64,000 nucleotides of DNA from Desulfomicrobium escambiense DSM 10707 (GCF_000428825.1 NZ_AUAR01000020.1:19151-83150); one strand, 5' to 3'. Positions 51,151 to 61,300 are shown, counted from the first letter of the stretch. Notes: generated from the sequence alone by a model not told the origin. Numbers and translations are program-made.

Positions 51151-51289
51151 ATGGATTCCCGCCTTCGCGGGAATGACTCGATACTGACTCGTAACGATGT
51201 GTCATTCCCGCGAAGGCGGGAATCCATGGGCGAAGGTCCGAGCGTTTTCGTTTCGGATGGCGTCATTCCCGCGAAGGCGGGAATCCATG
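51151..51289. repeat. REP/REPIN-like palindromic repeat cluster (three copies)
   Basis: Three copies of a 26-28-base element with core ATTCCCGCGAAGGCGGGAAT: one on the minus strand (51151-51176) and two on the plus strand (51201-51228 and 51262-51289). The first two are head-to-head, 24 bases apart, and the spacer itself is partly palindromic (TCGATAC ... GTAACGA), so about 78 bases can fold into one long hairpin. This is the architecture of REPIN elements. It lies between the convergent RSH and FKBP genes. Confidence 0.85.
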
Positions 51290-51323
51290 CCGTTTGTCCG
51301 AAACGACCGCCGCTGGGGCGCGG

Positions 51324-51749
51324 TCAGCCCACGCTGACCAGTTCGATCTCGAAGGTCAGGGCGAAGCCCGCCAGGGGGTGGTTGGCGTCGAGGGTGACGT
51401 CGGTGTCGTCGAGCTCCACGATCAGGGCCGGGATCTCGTTGCCATCGGGGGAACGCAGGACGAGCTGCTCGCCCAGGGCAGGCTTGATCTCCGCCGGGAA
51501 GGACGTGCGCGGGATGCTGATGACCATCTCCTCGTTGTGGGCGCCGTAGGCCTCCTCCTCGGGGATGGTCACGGTCACGCTCTGGCCCGGTTCCAGCCCG
51601 ACGATGGCCTTTTCGAAACCGGGAATGACCATGTCCTGGCCGAGGATGACTTCGAGGGGTTCGCGGCCCCGGGAGGAGTCGAACTGGGTGCCGTCGTCCA
51701 GGGTGCCGGTGTAGTGAACCAGAACCCTGGTTCCTGCTGCAAGTGCCAT
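51324..51749 (-). CDS. FKBP-type peptidyl-prolyl isomerase (SlyD-like)
   Basis: A 141-residue cytosolic protein-folding enzyme. It has LVHYTGTLDDGTQFDSS (residues 10-26), PGFEKAIVGLEPGQSVTV, and the insert-in-flap arrangement of SlyD-type FKBPs (AYGAHNEEMVISIPRTSFP). The His-rich metal tail of E. coli SlyD is absent. The ATG at 51749 gives MALAAGTRVLV; further upstream the frame is open, but out of family. Confidence 0.92.
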   Translation of the reverse strand: MALAAGTRVLVHYTGTLDDGTQFDSSRGREPLEVILGQDMVIPGFEKAIVGLEPGQSVTVTIPEEEAYGAHNEEMVISIPRTSFPAEIKPALGEQLVLRSPDGNEIPALIVELDDTDVTLDANHPLAGFALTFEIELVSVG

Positions 51750-51783
51750 GATGCGTCCTTCTTCGGTAAGAGTGTTGGGAAAG

Positions 51784-52143
51784 TTATCCGGCGCGTTCAA
51801 GGTCCCTGAGCCAGACCTCCAGGGCGTTGGGCTGTCCGGGCTGGTGGTCGTCGGGGTAGAGCAGGGCCGACATGTAGAAGACGCTGCCGATGTCCAGGCT
51901 GCGCCGGGCGCTTTGGGAGAACATGTCCAGCCGGTTTTCGACCATGGGCCGCCGTTCGGGGCTGATGGCCTGCAGCAAGGGCGCGGCGTCCTCCGCCAAG
52001 CTCGCCAGGAGTTCGGCCTTGCGGCGCATGCCTTCGCGGTATCCGTCGTCGTCGCCCTTGCTGTGCAGGAGATCCAGGGCGGTTTCCTCCGCCTCCCGGA
52101 CCAGTCGAATCCGTTCACGCAGAAAATCGAGTAAATTCCTCAT
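51784..52143 (-). CDS. Hypothetical protein, 119 residues
   Basis: A predicted all-helical, charged cytosolic protein (MRNLLDFLRERIRLVREAEETALDLL..., FYMSALLYPDDHQPGQPNALEVWLRDLERA). No recognised family. Its start lies 29 bases inside the end of the upstream phospholipase-like gene, and it precedes the FKBP gene on the same strand; the three could form one transcript. Confidence 0.55.
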   Translation of the reverse strand: MRNLLDFLRERIRLVREAEETALDLLHSKGDDDGYREGMRRKAELLASLAEDAAPLLQAISPERRPMVENRLDMFSQSARRSLDIGSVFYMSALLYPDDHQPGQPNALEVWLRDLERAG

Positions 52144-53005
52144 GGAGACCTCCGTGTTCTTTCAGGCAGGCTTCAAGCCGCGTGTCCAGGGGGAAGATCA
52201 GTCCATCCCCGTGAGCCGTGTAAAAGGATCGTTGCCTGCGTTGGAATCTGCGGATCTGGCTCAGGTTCGAGCTGCCGATGGGGTCGCATTCCAGTACCGG
52301 CGAACGCATGGGGTTCTGCAGAAGATCGAAGACCAGGTCCTGGGCATAGGAGATGGCCTCGGAGATGAAGACCTTCTTGCTCGAAAACGGCAGCAGGTCG
52401 CGAACGACGCGCAGGGAGTTCTTGTAGGTGCGCTTCTCCACCAGCCGCAGGCTCTGGCGGAAGATGCGCTTCTTGATGAAGAAAGGGACCTTTCTCTGTC
52501 CCATGGTCGCCACCAGCGTATCATCGGCGTCGGGGTGCGGCACGCGGAATATCCGCGATGCCTGCTTGCGCGGGCATTCGACCTGCAGGTCCGCGAGCAT
52601 CTCGACGTAGGTGTGGGCGAACTTTCCCCGCCCGGCCGAGAATCCGAGCATGTTGGGCACGAAGTAGTTGTGGGCGATGACGTCGGCGGCCAGGTGGGAC
52701 AGGTAGCCATAGGCGTAGGCCTGAGCTTCGGCGCTCTCGGCCTGGCGCAGCAGGGCCCGACCCATGTCCCAGTTGTGGGAGTGCTTGGGCGTGTAGGCGC
52801 AGCCCTTGCCGATGAAGATGTCGGCCGACAGGCAGCCGTAGAGGTACTGTTCGGGGTGTGACGCCAGGACTGAAGCCAGGGCCGGGGCGAAGAGGTGCAG
52901 ATGGGCCAGGACGTTGTTGCCGATGGCCATGTGCACGCCGGGCCCCCAGGCCAGGGCGTCCTGGGGCAGGAGAAGGAGAAGCAGAAAAGCGAAGATAAGG
53001 GCCAT
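52115..53005 (-). CDS. Exported zinc-dependent phospholipase C-like protein
   Basis: A 296-residue protein of the prokaryotic zinc-dependent phospholipase C type. It has a signal peptide (about 1-19, ending ALA) directly followed by Trp (WGPGVHMAIG), then metal-ligand-like DIFIGKG, KHSHNWDMG and GYLSHLAADVIAHNYF. Its substrate is unknown. The ATG at 53005 follows CGGGGGAAC; prfC ends 11 bases upstream of it. Confidence 0.75.
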   Translation of the reverse strand: MALIFAFLLLLLLPQDALAWGPGVHMAIGNNVLAHLHLFAPALASVLASHPEQYLYGCLSADIFIGKGCAYTPKHSHNWDMGRALLRQAESAEAQAYAYGYLSHLAADVIAHNYFVPNMLGFSAGRGKFAHTYVEMLADLQVECPRKQASRIFRVPHPDADDTLVATMGQRKVPFFIKKRIFRQSLRLVEKRTYKNSLRVVRDLLPFSSKKVFISEAISYAQDLVFDLLQNPMRSPVLECDPIGSSNLSQIRRFQRRQRSFYTAHGDGLIFPLDTRLEACLKEHGGLHEEFTRFSA

Positions 53006-53016
53006 GTTCCCCCGGG

Positions 53017-54612
<1,596 letters not shown>

Positions 54613-54728
54613 GAGTCTCTCCCGATGCAATCTGGCCCGGTGCAGGGCCAAGGAGGCAGTAGGCGCGATATCGGGAACAGTCAAGGAAGGCCGGGTTCGC
54701 TCAAATTGTGAAAATTTTCGCCAATCCC

Positions 54729-54756
54729 TTGACCCCGCTTCCGGCTCTGCTAAGCT
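54729..54756 (+). promoter_or_regulatory. Probable promoter of the small gene at 54803
   Basis: TTGACC (54729-54734), a 16-base spacer and TAAGCT (54751-54756) lie 46 bases before the ATG, on the strand opposite prfC. Confidence 0.5.
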
Positions 54757-54802
54757 GAACCAAAATACTTTCCTATCATTCAACCAGTTATGGAGGTGTG
54801 CC

Positions 54803-55042
54803 ATGCAGTATGCGGAAAAGGATATGCCCGTTCGGTTGCACGACGGGGAAATGCTCGTCCTGGACGACGGCAACGAAGTGCGCTGGGAAAGCAACGGCGA
54901 GGCCAAGGCGGTGTTCGTCGGCAGCAGTTTCGATGCGACCATGGAGCTTTTCCCGGGTCAGGAGGAGACGGTCAACATCGGTGGCAAGAATTTCGTGCTG
55001 ACCGCCTTTTTCGAGGACGCCATGGAGGTCAAGAAGGCCTGA
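54803..55042 (+). CDS. Small acidic protein, unknown function
   Basis: A 79-residue soluble, acidic, beta-strand-rich protein ([26 protein letters not shown]..., [17 protein letters not shown]). No family recognised. It has a good GGAGGTGTGCC ribosome binding site, its own promoter and a terminator (55047-55066), so it appears to be a real single gene. Confidence 0.65.
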   Translation: MQYAEKDMPVRLHDGEMLVLDDGNEVRWESNGEAKAVFVGSSFDATMELFPGQEETVNIGGKNFVLTAFFEDAMEVKKA

Positions 55043-55046
55043 CGGG

Positions 55047-55066
55047 CCCCGCGGCCGGGGAGTTTT
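55047..55066 (+). terminator. Short hairpin terminator
   Basis: CCCCG-CGGC-CGGGG stem-loop followed by AGTTTT, right after the stop codon at 55042. Confidence 0.5.
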
Positions 55067-55218
55067 GCTCCTTCATCAGAGATGACAGGGGACGCATGGC
55101 GGTTCCCCGTGGCGGCGTGGCCGTTGCGGGGAACCGGCTTTTCCGGCCCCCTTCACGCCGGGGCCGGGCTGGGTTAGAGACTTCAGGGAGGCGGGAGCGT
55201 CCCGCCCGTGGAGGCAAC

Positions 55219-55881
55219 ATGATCGATGCGGAAAAAGTGCTCAAGGGGCTCTTGGGCAGCAAGGGGGCCCTGGGCGGCCTCGGGCGGGGCTCGCTGCCGG
55301 GAAAGGCCGCGGTGGGTCTGGGGCTTCTGGGCGTGGCCATGGCCGCCTTCGAACATTTTACGGAGCAGAAGGGTGCGACCGCACGGGGGCCGATCCCTGC
55401 GGGAGGCCCCGGCGTCCCTCCCCCGCCTCCGGCCGGCAGGGTTCAGACGCCGCCCCCGCCGCCTGGCAGCGCGCCGTCTGCGGCTCCGTCCGCCCCGACC
55501 CCGCCGCCCCCGCCTCCGGCCGCCGTGCCGGCAGACCCGGTGCTGCTGATCCGGGCCATGATCGCCGCGGCCAATGCCGACGGCGTCCTCGACGACACGG
55601 AGCGCATGCGCATCCTGGCCCAGCTCGAAGGCACGGGGCTGAGCGACGAGGAGAAGGACTTCCTGTCCGCGGAGTTCGGCACCCCCAGATCCCTGGAGGA
55701 GATTGCCGCCGCCGTGGACGGGCAGGCCGCGGCGGCGCAGGTTTTCACGGTCTCGCTCATGGCCGTGGAGGCGGACACTCCCGAGGAGCGGGAGTATTTC
55801 GAAACGCTGAGGGTGGTGCTGAGTCTTACGGACGAACAGGCCCGGTCCATCGCCCGGCGCCTCGGCCGGGGCTGTGCATAG
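55219..55881 (+). CDS. DUF533 (YebE/TerB-like) membrane-associated protein
   Basis: A 220-residue protein. A hydrophobic, Gly/Ala-rich N-terminus (about 12-42), a Pro-rich linker (about 55-105), and a C-terminal TerB-like acidic helical domain (about 108-218; RAMIAAANADGVLDDTERMRILAQLE). DUF533 proteins are of unknown role, sometimes linked to tellurite/stress functions. The ATG at 55219 follows GGAGGCAAC. Confidence 0.8.
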   Translation: MIDAEKVLKGLLGSKGALGGLGRGSLPGKAAVGLGLLGVAMAAFEHFTEQKGATARGPIPAGGPGVPPPPPAGRVQTPPPPPGSAPSAAPSAPTPPPPPPAAVPADPVLLIRAMIAAANADGVLDDTERMRILAQLEGTGLSDEEKDFLSAEFGTPRSLEEIAAAVDGQAAAAQVFTVSLMAVEADTPEEREYFETLRVVLSLTDEQARSIARRLGRGCA

Positions 55882-55919
55882 GCCGGGGTCCGCGAACGTT
55901 TTTTTGCAGGAGAGGACGC

Positions 55920-56906
55920 ATGTCACAATGGTATCTGAGTTTCGACGGACGCCAGGAAGGGCCCTTCGACCTGGCTCAGGCCCAGGCCCGGGCGCGCATG
56001 AATCCCCAGGGCTTCGCCTGGCGCGAGGGCTTCGCCCAGTGGGTGCCCATCTCCCAGCTCGCGGAGCTGTCCCCGGAGCGCCCCGCGGTCATGGCGCCCC
56101 CGCCGCCCGTCGGGCGCGGCACGGACGAGATCGATTTCAAGATCGTCGGCCACGAGATGCAGTTCGTGGAGATCGAACTCGACCCCGGCGAGAGCGCCGT
56201 GGCCGAGGCCGGGGCCATGATGTACAAGGACGAGGCCATCCACATGGAGGCCGTGTTCGGCGACGGTTCGGGGGCGGCGGGCGACTCGTTCATGGACAAG
56301 CTGCTGGGCGCGGGCAAGCGCATCATCACCGGCGAGAGCCTGTTCATGACGGTCTTCACCCACACGGGCCAGGGCAAGGGCCGTGTGGCCTTCGGCGCGC
56401 CGTACCCCGGCAACATCATCCCCCTGTCCCTGAGCACGGTGAACGGGACCCTCATCTGCCAGAAGGACTGCTTCCTCTGCGCGGCCAAGGGCGTGTCCAT
56501 CGGCATCCATTTCCAGCGCAAGATCCTGACGGGCCTGTTCGGCGGCGAAGGGTTCATCATGCAGCGCCTGGACGGCGACGGCCAGGTCTTCATGCACGCC
56601 GGCGGCACGGTGGTGGAGCGGGCCCTGAAGCCCGGCGAGGTCCTGGACGTGGACACGGGCTGCCTCGTGGCCATGGAACGGACCGTGGAGTTCGACATCA
56701 GGCAGGCCGGCAACATCAAGACCGCTCTCTTCGGCGGCGAGGGCCTCTTCTTCGCCCGCGTCCAGGGGCCGGGCCGGGTCTGGCTGCAGTCCCTGCCCTT
56801 TTCCAGGCTGGCCGGGCGGATGCTGCAGTCTGCCCCGGGCATGGGCGGGTCCAAGGACGAGGGCTCGGTCCTCGGGCCTCTGGGCACCCTGCTCGGCGGA
56901 CGCTGA
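55920..56906 (+). CDS. GYF-domain and AIM24-domain protein
   Basis: A 328-residue protein. Residues 1-50 form a GYF_2-like domain (WYLSFDGRQEGPFDLAQ), and the rest is an AIM24/TIGR00266 domain (HEMQFVEIELDPGESAVAEAGAMMYKDEAIHMEAVFGDG... FFARVQGPGRVWLQSLPFSRL). AIM24 proteins occur widely and have no settled function in bacteria. The gene is 38 bases after the DUF533 gene and ends near a hairpin with T-run (56930-56959). Confidence 0.8.
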   Translation: MSQWYLSFDGRQEGPFDLAQAQARARMNPQGFAWREGFAQWVPISQLAELSPERPAVMAPPPPVGRGTDEIDFKIVGHEMQFVEIELDPGESAVAEAGAMMYKDEAIHMEAVFGDGSGAAGDSFMDKLLGAGKRIITGESLFMTVFTHTGQGKGRVAFGAPYPGNIIPLSLSTVNGTLICQKDCFLCAAKGVSIGIHFQRKILTGLFGGEGFIMQRLDGDGQVFMHAGGTVVERALKPGEVLDVDTGCLVAMERTVEFDIRQAGNIKTALFGGEGLFFARVQGPGRVWLQSLPFSRLAGRMLQSAPGMGGSKDEGSVLGPLGTLLGGR

Positions 56907-56929
56907 GACCATCCTGGACAAACGATCGG

Positions 56930-56959
56930 CGGGCCGGGGGGCGACTTCCCGGCCCGTTT
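56930..56959 (+). terminator. Hairpin with short T-run
   Basis: A perfect 9-bp stem CGGGCCGGG / CCCGGCCCG followed by TTT, 23 bases after the AIM24 gene. Confidence 0.55.
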
Positions 56960-57033
56960 CGCGTTGCAAGGGGTCGCTTGCGAGGTTCCTGCCCATGGCG
57001 TAGAAGCGCGCCATGACAAAAGGAGGTGCCCAC

Positions 57034-57672
57034 ATGAAGTGGTACGCATATTTCATCATGATCGCGGCAGTGCTGTGCGCGACGGGGGCCGGGGCAGCCG
57101 AAACGCCGGCCGCGTCCCTGGCCAACGTGCAGCGGGCCATCGACGGCAACGATCAGGTGCTGCTCGAAAAGTACGTCGACCTGCGCGGCATCATCGCCCG
57201 CGGGGTGGACGTGTTCGTCAAGGACTACGCGGCGCATCCTGCCGGGGAGGGCGGGGATCCCATGCTCGACATGCTCTCCGGCGGCCTGGCGGCCCAGTCC
57301 GGCACCGCGGCCGACCAGTCCATGAAGCTCATGCTCATCGAGGAGACGCGCAAGTTCGTCATCCGCGGCGTGGCTTCGGGCGATTTCTCCGGCCGGCCGT
57401 CGCAGCGGCAGGACCTGCCCGAGGGCGGCATCTTTTCCGTGCTCTTCGCCGACGTGTCCACGGCCCGCAAGGAACTGCGCGGCGTGCAGGTGCAGCCGCC
57501 CAAGGGCGACCTGGCAGCGGCATCGGCCACCATGTTCGACCACGGCAGCAAGCGCGGCTATCCGGTGAAACTGGGCCTCAAGCGCCAGGCCGAAGGGTAC
57601 TGGAAGGTCACGGACGTGACCAACATGGCGGAACTCATCCGCATCGTGCGCAAGGAGGCCGAGGCGCGGTAG
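57034..57672 (+). CDS. Exported protein, DUF2939-like
   Basis: A 212-residue protein with a signal peptide (about 1-21, ending AGA). The rest resembles DUF2939 proteins: an N-terminal helical part (ASLANVQRAIDGNDQVLLEKYVDLRGII), then a strand-rich C-terminus ending KRQAEGYWKVTDVTNMAELIRIV. The ATG at 57034 has AAAGGAGGTGCC upstream; the ATG at 57013 would disrupt the signal peptide. A strong terminator follows. Confidence 0.7.
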   Translation: MKWYAYFIMIAAVLCATGAGAAETPAASLANVQRAIDGNDQVLLEKYVDLRGIIARGVDVFVKDYAAHPAGEGGDPMLDMLSGGLAAQSGTAADQSMKLMLIEETRKFVIRGVASGDFSGRPSQRQDLPEGGIFSVLFADVSTARKELRGVQVQPPKGDLAAASATMFDHGSKRGYPVKLGLKRQAEGYWKVTDVTNMAELIRIVRKEAEAR

Positions 57673-57703
57673 ACCGGACTTCCTTCAGCCTTCGTTCCAC
57701 AGG

Positions 57704-57729
57704 AAAGCCCCGCCCGGCGGGGCTTTTTT
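57704..57729. terminator. Bidirectional intrinsic terminator
   Basis: A perfect AAAGCCCCG / CGGGGCTTT stem with a 5-base loop, followed by further T's, between the convergent DUF2939-like and MocR genes. Confidence 0.85.
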
Positions 57730-57746
57730 CGTTTTCGCCCCCGGTT

Positions 57747-59186
57747 TCAGGGCCGGGCCAGGAGGCCCAGCCGCCGCACGGCGCGCTGCACCGGAGCGTC
57801 CATGACCAGCCCGCAATTGAGGCGGATGAAGCGCTCGAACCTGTCGGTCATGCCGAAGAGCATGCCGGGGGAGATGCCGATCCCCTCGGCGGCGGCGCGC
57901 TGGAAGAGGGTCAGGCCCGTGACGGCGTCCTCGGGCAGCTCCACCCAGAGCATGAACCCGCCGCCGGGGCGCGTGGCCCTGGTGCCGGCGGGGAAATGCC
58001 TGGCCACGGCGTCGCGCATGGCCTCGACCTGGTCCCGCAGGGCGCGGGTCAGGCGGGCCAGATGCCGCTCGTAGAGCCCCTTGTCCAGATACTCGGCCAC
58101 GGCCAGTTCCGTGGCCGACACTCCGGCCAGGGTCGTCATGGCCTTGAGCTCGTGGATGACGGCCCCCTGGCCGCGGGCCGGCAGGATGTAGCCCGTCCGG
58201 TACCCCGGGGCCATGGATTTGGAGAAGGACGAGACCAGGGTCACGCCCCCGGTCCGGTCGAAGGCCTTGCAGGCCGGTGGGCGGGGGCCGTCGAAGGTGA
58301 TGTCGCCGTAGACGTCGTCCTCGACCAGCGGCACGTTCCGGCGGGCCAGGAGTTCGACCAGCGCGCGCTTGCCGTCCTCGGGCACGAGGCTGCCGTCTGG
58401 GTTGCTCCAGGTGGGGGAGAGGATGCAGGCCGCGATGCGGAAGCGGTCCAGGGCCTGCTCCAGGTCGCCGAGGTCGACGCCGCGCTCGGGGTGGGACGGG
58501 ATTTCCACCACCCGCAGGCCGAGCACCTCGATCATCTGCAGGAAGAAGTGGTAGGCGGGCACGGCGATGAGCACCGTGTCGCCGGGGCGTGTCAGGGCGC
58601 GCAGGGACAGGGCCAGGCCTTCGGTGGCGCCGCAGGTCAGGACGATCTCCTCCGGGGCGGCGCTGACGCCGGCCAGGGCGAGGCGGCGGGCGATCTGGCG
58701 GCGAAGCTCCGGACAGCCGGGCACCGGGCCGTAGTCGGCGCTGCGCACGGCCTGCCTGCGGGCGCAGGAGCCGAGGATGCGGGCCAGGTCCGCGGCCGGG
58801 AGCAGGCGTCCGTCCACGTGGGCCAGGCCCAGGGGCAGGATGTCGCTGCGGCCCATGGCGTCCATGGCCCGGCGCACCAGTTCACCGCGCTGTACGGCGC
58901 GCGCCACGGGCGGCTCGGCGGGGGGCATCCCGGCCCGCGGCAGGAGGGCCGGCCGCCTGCGCACAAAATAGCCGGACCTGGGCCTGGATTCCAGGACGCC
59001 GCGCCTCTCCAGTTCGGCATAGGCCTGGCCGACGGTGGTCAGGGACATGCCCGTGGACCGCGCTGTCTGGCGCAGGGACGGGGCGCGGGAGCCCGGCGGC
59101 AGCTCCCCGGATTCGACCATGGACGCGATCCGCTGCGCGACCGCCTTGTACCGCAAACCTTCCGAAAGCTCCCCGACCGTCTGCAC
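57747..59186 (-). CDS. MocR-type GntR/aminotransferase regulator A
   Basis: A 479-residue fusion: an N-terminal winged HTH of the GntR type (about 9-75, RIASMVESGELPPGSRAPSLRQTA) joined to a fold-type-I aminotransferase-like domain, with the PLP-lysine region SSFSKSMAPGYRTGYI near the middle. MocR proteins are PLP-dependent regulators, often controlling transporters or amino-acid genes. I chose GTG at 59186 because it has a GAGG site 5 bases upstream and leaves the operator-like repeats in the promoter; in-frame ATGs at 59204-59207 and 59234-59237 give a longer N-terminus. Divergent from an EamA exporter. Confidence 0.85.
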   Translation of the reverse strand: MQTVGELSEGLRYKAVAQRIASMVESGELPPGSRAPSLRQTARSTGMSLTTVGQAYAELERRGVLESRPRSGYFVRRRPALLPRAGMPPAEPPVARAVQRGELVRRAMDAMGRSDILPLGLAHVDGRLLPAADLARILGSCARRQAVRSADYGPVPGCPELRRQIARRLALAGVSAAPEEIVLTCGATEGLALSLRALTRPGDTVLIAVPAYHFFLQMIEVLGLRVVEIPSHPERGVDLGDLEQALDRFRIAACILSPTWSNPDGSLVPEDGKRALVELLARRNVPLVEDDVYGDITFDGPRPPACKAFDRTGGVTLVSSFSKSMAPGYRTGYILPARGQGAVIHELKAMTTLAGVSATELAVAEYLDKGLYERHLARLTRALRDQVEAMRDAVARHFPAGTRATRPGGGFMLWVELPEDAVTGLTLFQRAAAEGIGISPGMLFGMTDRFERFIRLNCGLVMDAPVQRAVRRLGLLARP

Positions 59187-59196
59187 GCCTGCCTCT

Positions 59197-59244
59197 TCTG
59201 TCATCATAAGATTTGTGAATTCTGTATCTGTCATCATGACAGAT
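59197..59244. promoter_or_regulatory. Operator-like repeats between MocR A and EamA A
   Basis: The 11-mer TCTGTCATCAT occurs twice, at 59197-59207 and 59227-59237, exactly 30 bases apart. The second copy lies in a perfect 19-base palindrome, ATCTGTCATCATGACAGAT (59226-59244). The minus-strand -10-like TATGAT (59208-59203) overlaps the first copy, so binding there would block the MocR promoter. Confidence 0.6.
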
Positions 59245-59316
59245 TCGCGGGCAATGTCCAGGCCTGTCGCAACCTCAGCAGCAGGGAAAGATTGATTTTC
59301 CCCGTACGGAGCTCTC

Positions 59317-60243
59317 ATGTCCGCGCAACAGCACATGTCCGGCCGCCACATCCTTCTGGCGCTGTCCGTCGTTCTGGTCTGGGCCCTCAATTTTCTGGTC
59401 ATCCGCATCGGACTCGACGATCTGCCGCCCCTCTTCTTCGCGGCCCTGCGCTTCACCGTGACAGCCTTTCCCGCCGTGCTCATCGTCGGCAGGCAGGGCA
59501 TGCCCTGGCGTCTCATCCTCGGCGCGGGGACGTGCATCGGGGTGGGCTACTTCTCCCTGCTCTTCGTCGGCATGAAACTCGGCATGCCGCCGGGATTCGC
59601 GGCCCTGGTCTCCCAGGGACAGGTCGTGTTCACGGTCCTTTTCTCCGCGACCCTGCTGCGCGAAACGCCCTCGCCCTGGCAGTCGGCGGGGATCGGCATC
59701 GCCCTGAGCGGCCTGGCGCTGGCGGGTTTCGAGCGCATGGGCGCCCTGAATCCGGCCGGACTCGTGCTGGTCGTCATGGCCGCCCTCTTCTGGGGCCTGG
59801 GCAACGTGGTCATCAAGCGGCTGGGGCGGGGCCTGAAGGTGGACGGGTTTCGGCTGGTGCTGTGGATGTCGCTGGTGCCGCCCCTGCCCAACTTCCTCCT
59901 CTCGGCCTGGCTGGAAGAAGGGCAGTGGGCGCACCTGGCCACCTTGAGCGGAAGCGGCCTCTTCGCCCTGGCCTACACGGCCTTCGCCTCGACGCTGTTC
60001 GGCTGGGGTGCCTGGGCCTGGCTCCTGCGGCGCTACAGCGCGCCGCAAGTGGCGCCGTTCTCGCTGCTGGTGCCTGTCGTGGCCCTGGCCATGTCCGTGG
60101 CCTGGATGGGTGAGGACTTCAGTCCGCTGCTGGCCGTGGCCTCGGCCCTGCTGCTGGGAGGCGTGGGCGTGACGGTCTGCGAGCCCTGGCTGGCCCGCAT
60201 CCGGCCGGCCCTGACGGGGCCGGTCGCGGTCTGGAGGCGGTGA
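59317..60243 (+). CDS. EamA/DMT-family exporter A
   Basis: A 308-residue inner-membrane transporter with about 10 membrane helices in two EamA repeats. The VVLVWALNFLVIRIGLDDLPPLFFAALRF start is that of the O-acetylserine/cysteine/threonine exporter branch (YdcZ/EamA/RhaT superfamily). Substrate unknown. It starts with a GGAGCTCTC ribosome binding site and is divergent from MocR A, its likely regulator. It ends 1 base before the convergent EamA B gene. Confidence 0.88.
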   Translation: MSAQQHMSGRHILLALSVVLVWALNFLVIRIGLDDLPPLFFAALRFTVTAFPAVLIVGRQGMPWRLILGAGTCIGVGYFSLLFVGMKLGMPPGFAALVSQGQVVFTVLFSATLLRETPSPWQSAGIGIALSGLALAGFERMGALNPAGLVLVVMAALFWGLGNVVIKRLGRGLKVDGFRLVLWMSLVPPLPNFLLSAWLEEGQWAHLATLSGSGLFALAYTAFASTLFGWGAWAWLLRRYSAPQVAPFSLLVPVVALAMSVAWMGEDFSPLLAVASALLLGGVGVTVCEPWLARIRPALTGPVAVWRR

Positions 60244-60244
60244 G

Positions 60245-61198
60245 CTATGCTTCCTGGAGTGCTGCAACCGGCGCCCGGCGCAGGTCGGCCAGCTTGATGG
60301 CGGCCACGCCCGAAAGGAGCAGGGCGCTGCCCAGGACCTGCACCGGAGTCAGGATCTCGCCCAGGACGAGGAAGGCGAAGACGGCGGTGAAGGCCGGCTC
60401 CAGGGAGACGATGATGTTGGCGATGCTCGCGTCGAGAAGGGTCAGGCTGACGTTGTAGAAACCGTATCCGCCCACCGTGGGGATGGCGCCCAGCAGGATC
60501 ATCACGGTCCAGCCGCGCACGCTGTCGCCCAGCCAGAACAGGTCCGCGGCGCGCACGGCCGATCCCGGGACGCTTCCGCCCGTCATGTTGATCAGGAAGA
60601 GGAACGAGCCGGCAAAGGCGAAGATGTAGAGGAGCGTGGTCCACGGCGAAATGCCGCGCTCGGAGGTCACGCGGCCCATGAGGCTGTAGGCCGTGTAGCA
60701 CAGGCCCGTCAGCAGTCCGGCCACGACGCCCAGGAGGTTGACCTGCCAGGTCGCGGCCTGCAGCGCGCCGGAAATGAGGGCGCAGCCGCCCATGCACAGG
60801 GCGATTGCCGTGATCTTCATCCAGCCCATGCTCTCGCCCAGGAACTTCCAGCCCAGGACGGCGGTGTAGGCCACGGAGCAGTAGACCATGACCGTGGCCA
60901 CGGCCGCGCCGTTGTTGGCCACGGAAATGGCCCACAGGCCGTTGAAGCCGGCCAGCATGAGCCCGAACAGGGCCAGGAAGGGCAGGTGCGCCCGGTCCAC
61001 GCGCAAGAGGCGGGGGCTGGCCACGAGCATGACCGGGAGCAGGGTCGCGACCACGAAGACGTTGCGCCAGAAGGCCAGCACCAGGGGCGGCATGTCGAAG
61101 TTCGTGACCAGGTAGCGGATGAAGATGGAGGTCGTGGACAGGAACACGGCGCTGACGAGGGCGGCGGTGTATCCTTGGGCGGAGCGGGACATGGCCAT
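60245..61198 (-). CDS. EamA/DMT-family exporter B
   Basis: A 317-residue membrane protein with about 10 helices in two EamA repeats (AALVSAVFLSTTSIFIRYLVTNFDMPPLVLAFWRN at the start). Related to but clearly different from exporter A; substrate unknown. The ATG at 61198 has an AAGGAGATTCCCC ribosome binding site and the gene is divergent from MocR B. Confidence 0.88.
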   Translation of the reverse strand: MAMSRSAQGYTAALVSAVFLSTTSIFIRYLVTNFDMPPLVLAFWRNVFVVATLLPVMLVASPRLLRVDRAHLPFLALFGLMLAGFNGLWAISVANNGAAVATVMVYCSVAYTAVLGWKFLGESMGWMKITAIALCMGGCALISGALQAATWQVNLLGVVAGLLTGLCYTAYSLMGRVTSERGISPWTTLLYIFAFAGSFLFLINMTGGSVPGSAVRAADLFWLGDSVRGWTVMILLGAIPTVGGYGFYNVSLTLLDASIANIIVSLEPAFTAVFAFLVLGEILTPVQVLGSALLLSGVAAIKLADLRRAPVAALQEA

Positions 61199-61242
61199 GG
61201 GGAATCTCCTTCTTGTGCTGGGCTGGAAGGTGGTCTAAAGGG

Positions 61243-61300
61243 AAATTGGCCCTGCAAGAAGGGGCAATTTTTCAGAAAAACGACCAGTCCAATTTTCCCC
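61243..61300. promoter_or_regulatory. Operator-like repeats between EamA B and MocR B
   Basis: Three copies of a related motif: AAATTGGCCC (61243-61252) inverted against GGGGCAATTT (61261-61270), 9 of 10 positions matching; and a further CAATTTT (61290-61296) that repeats the one at 61265-61271, 25 bases apart. Together they cover most of the 112-bp divergent gap. Confidence 0.55.

Noticed and set aside
51151..51289. CRISPR array
   Set aside because: Only three copies, in both orientations and with unequal gaps; each copy is itself a palindrome. REP/REPIN fits better.
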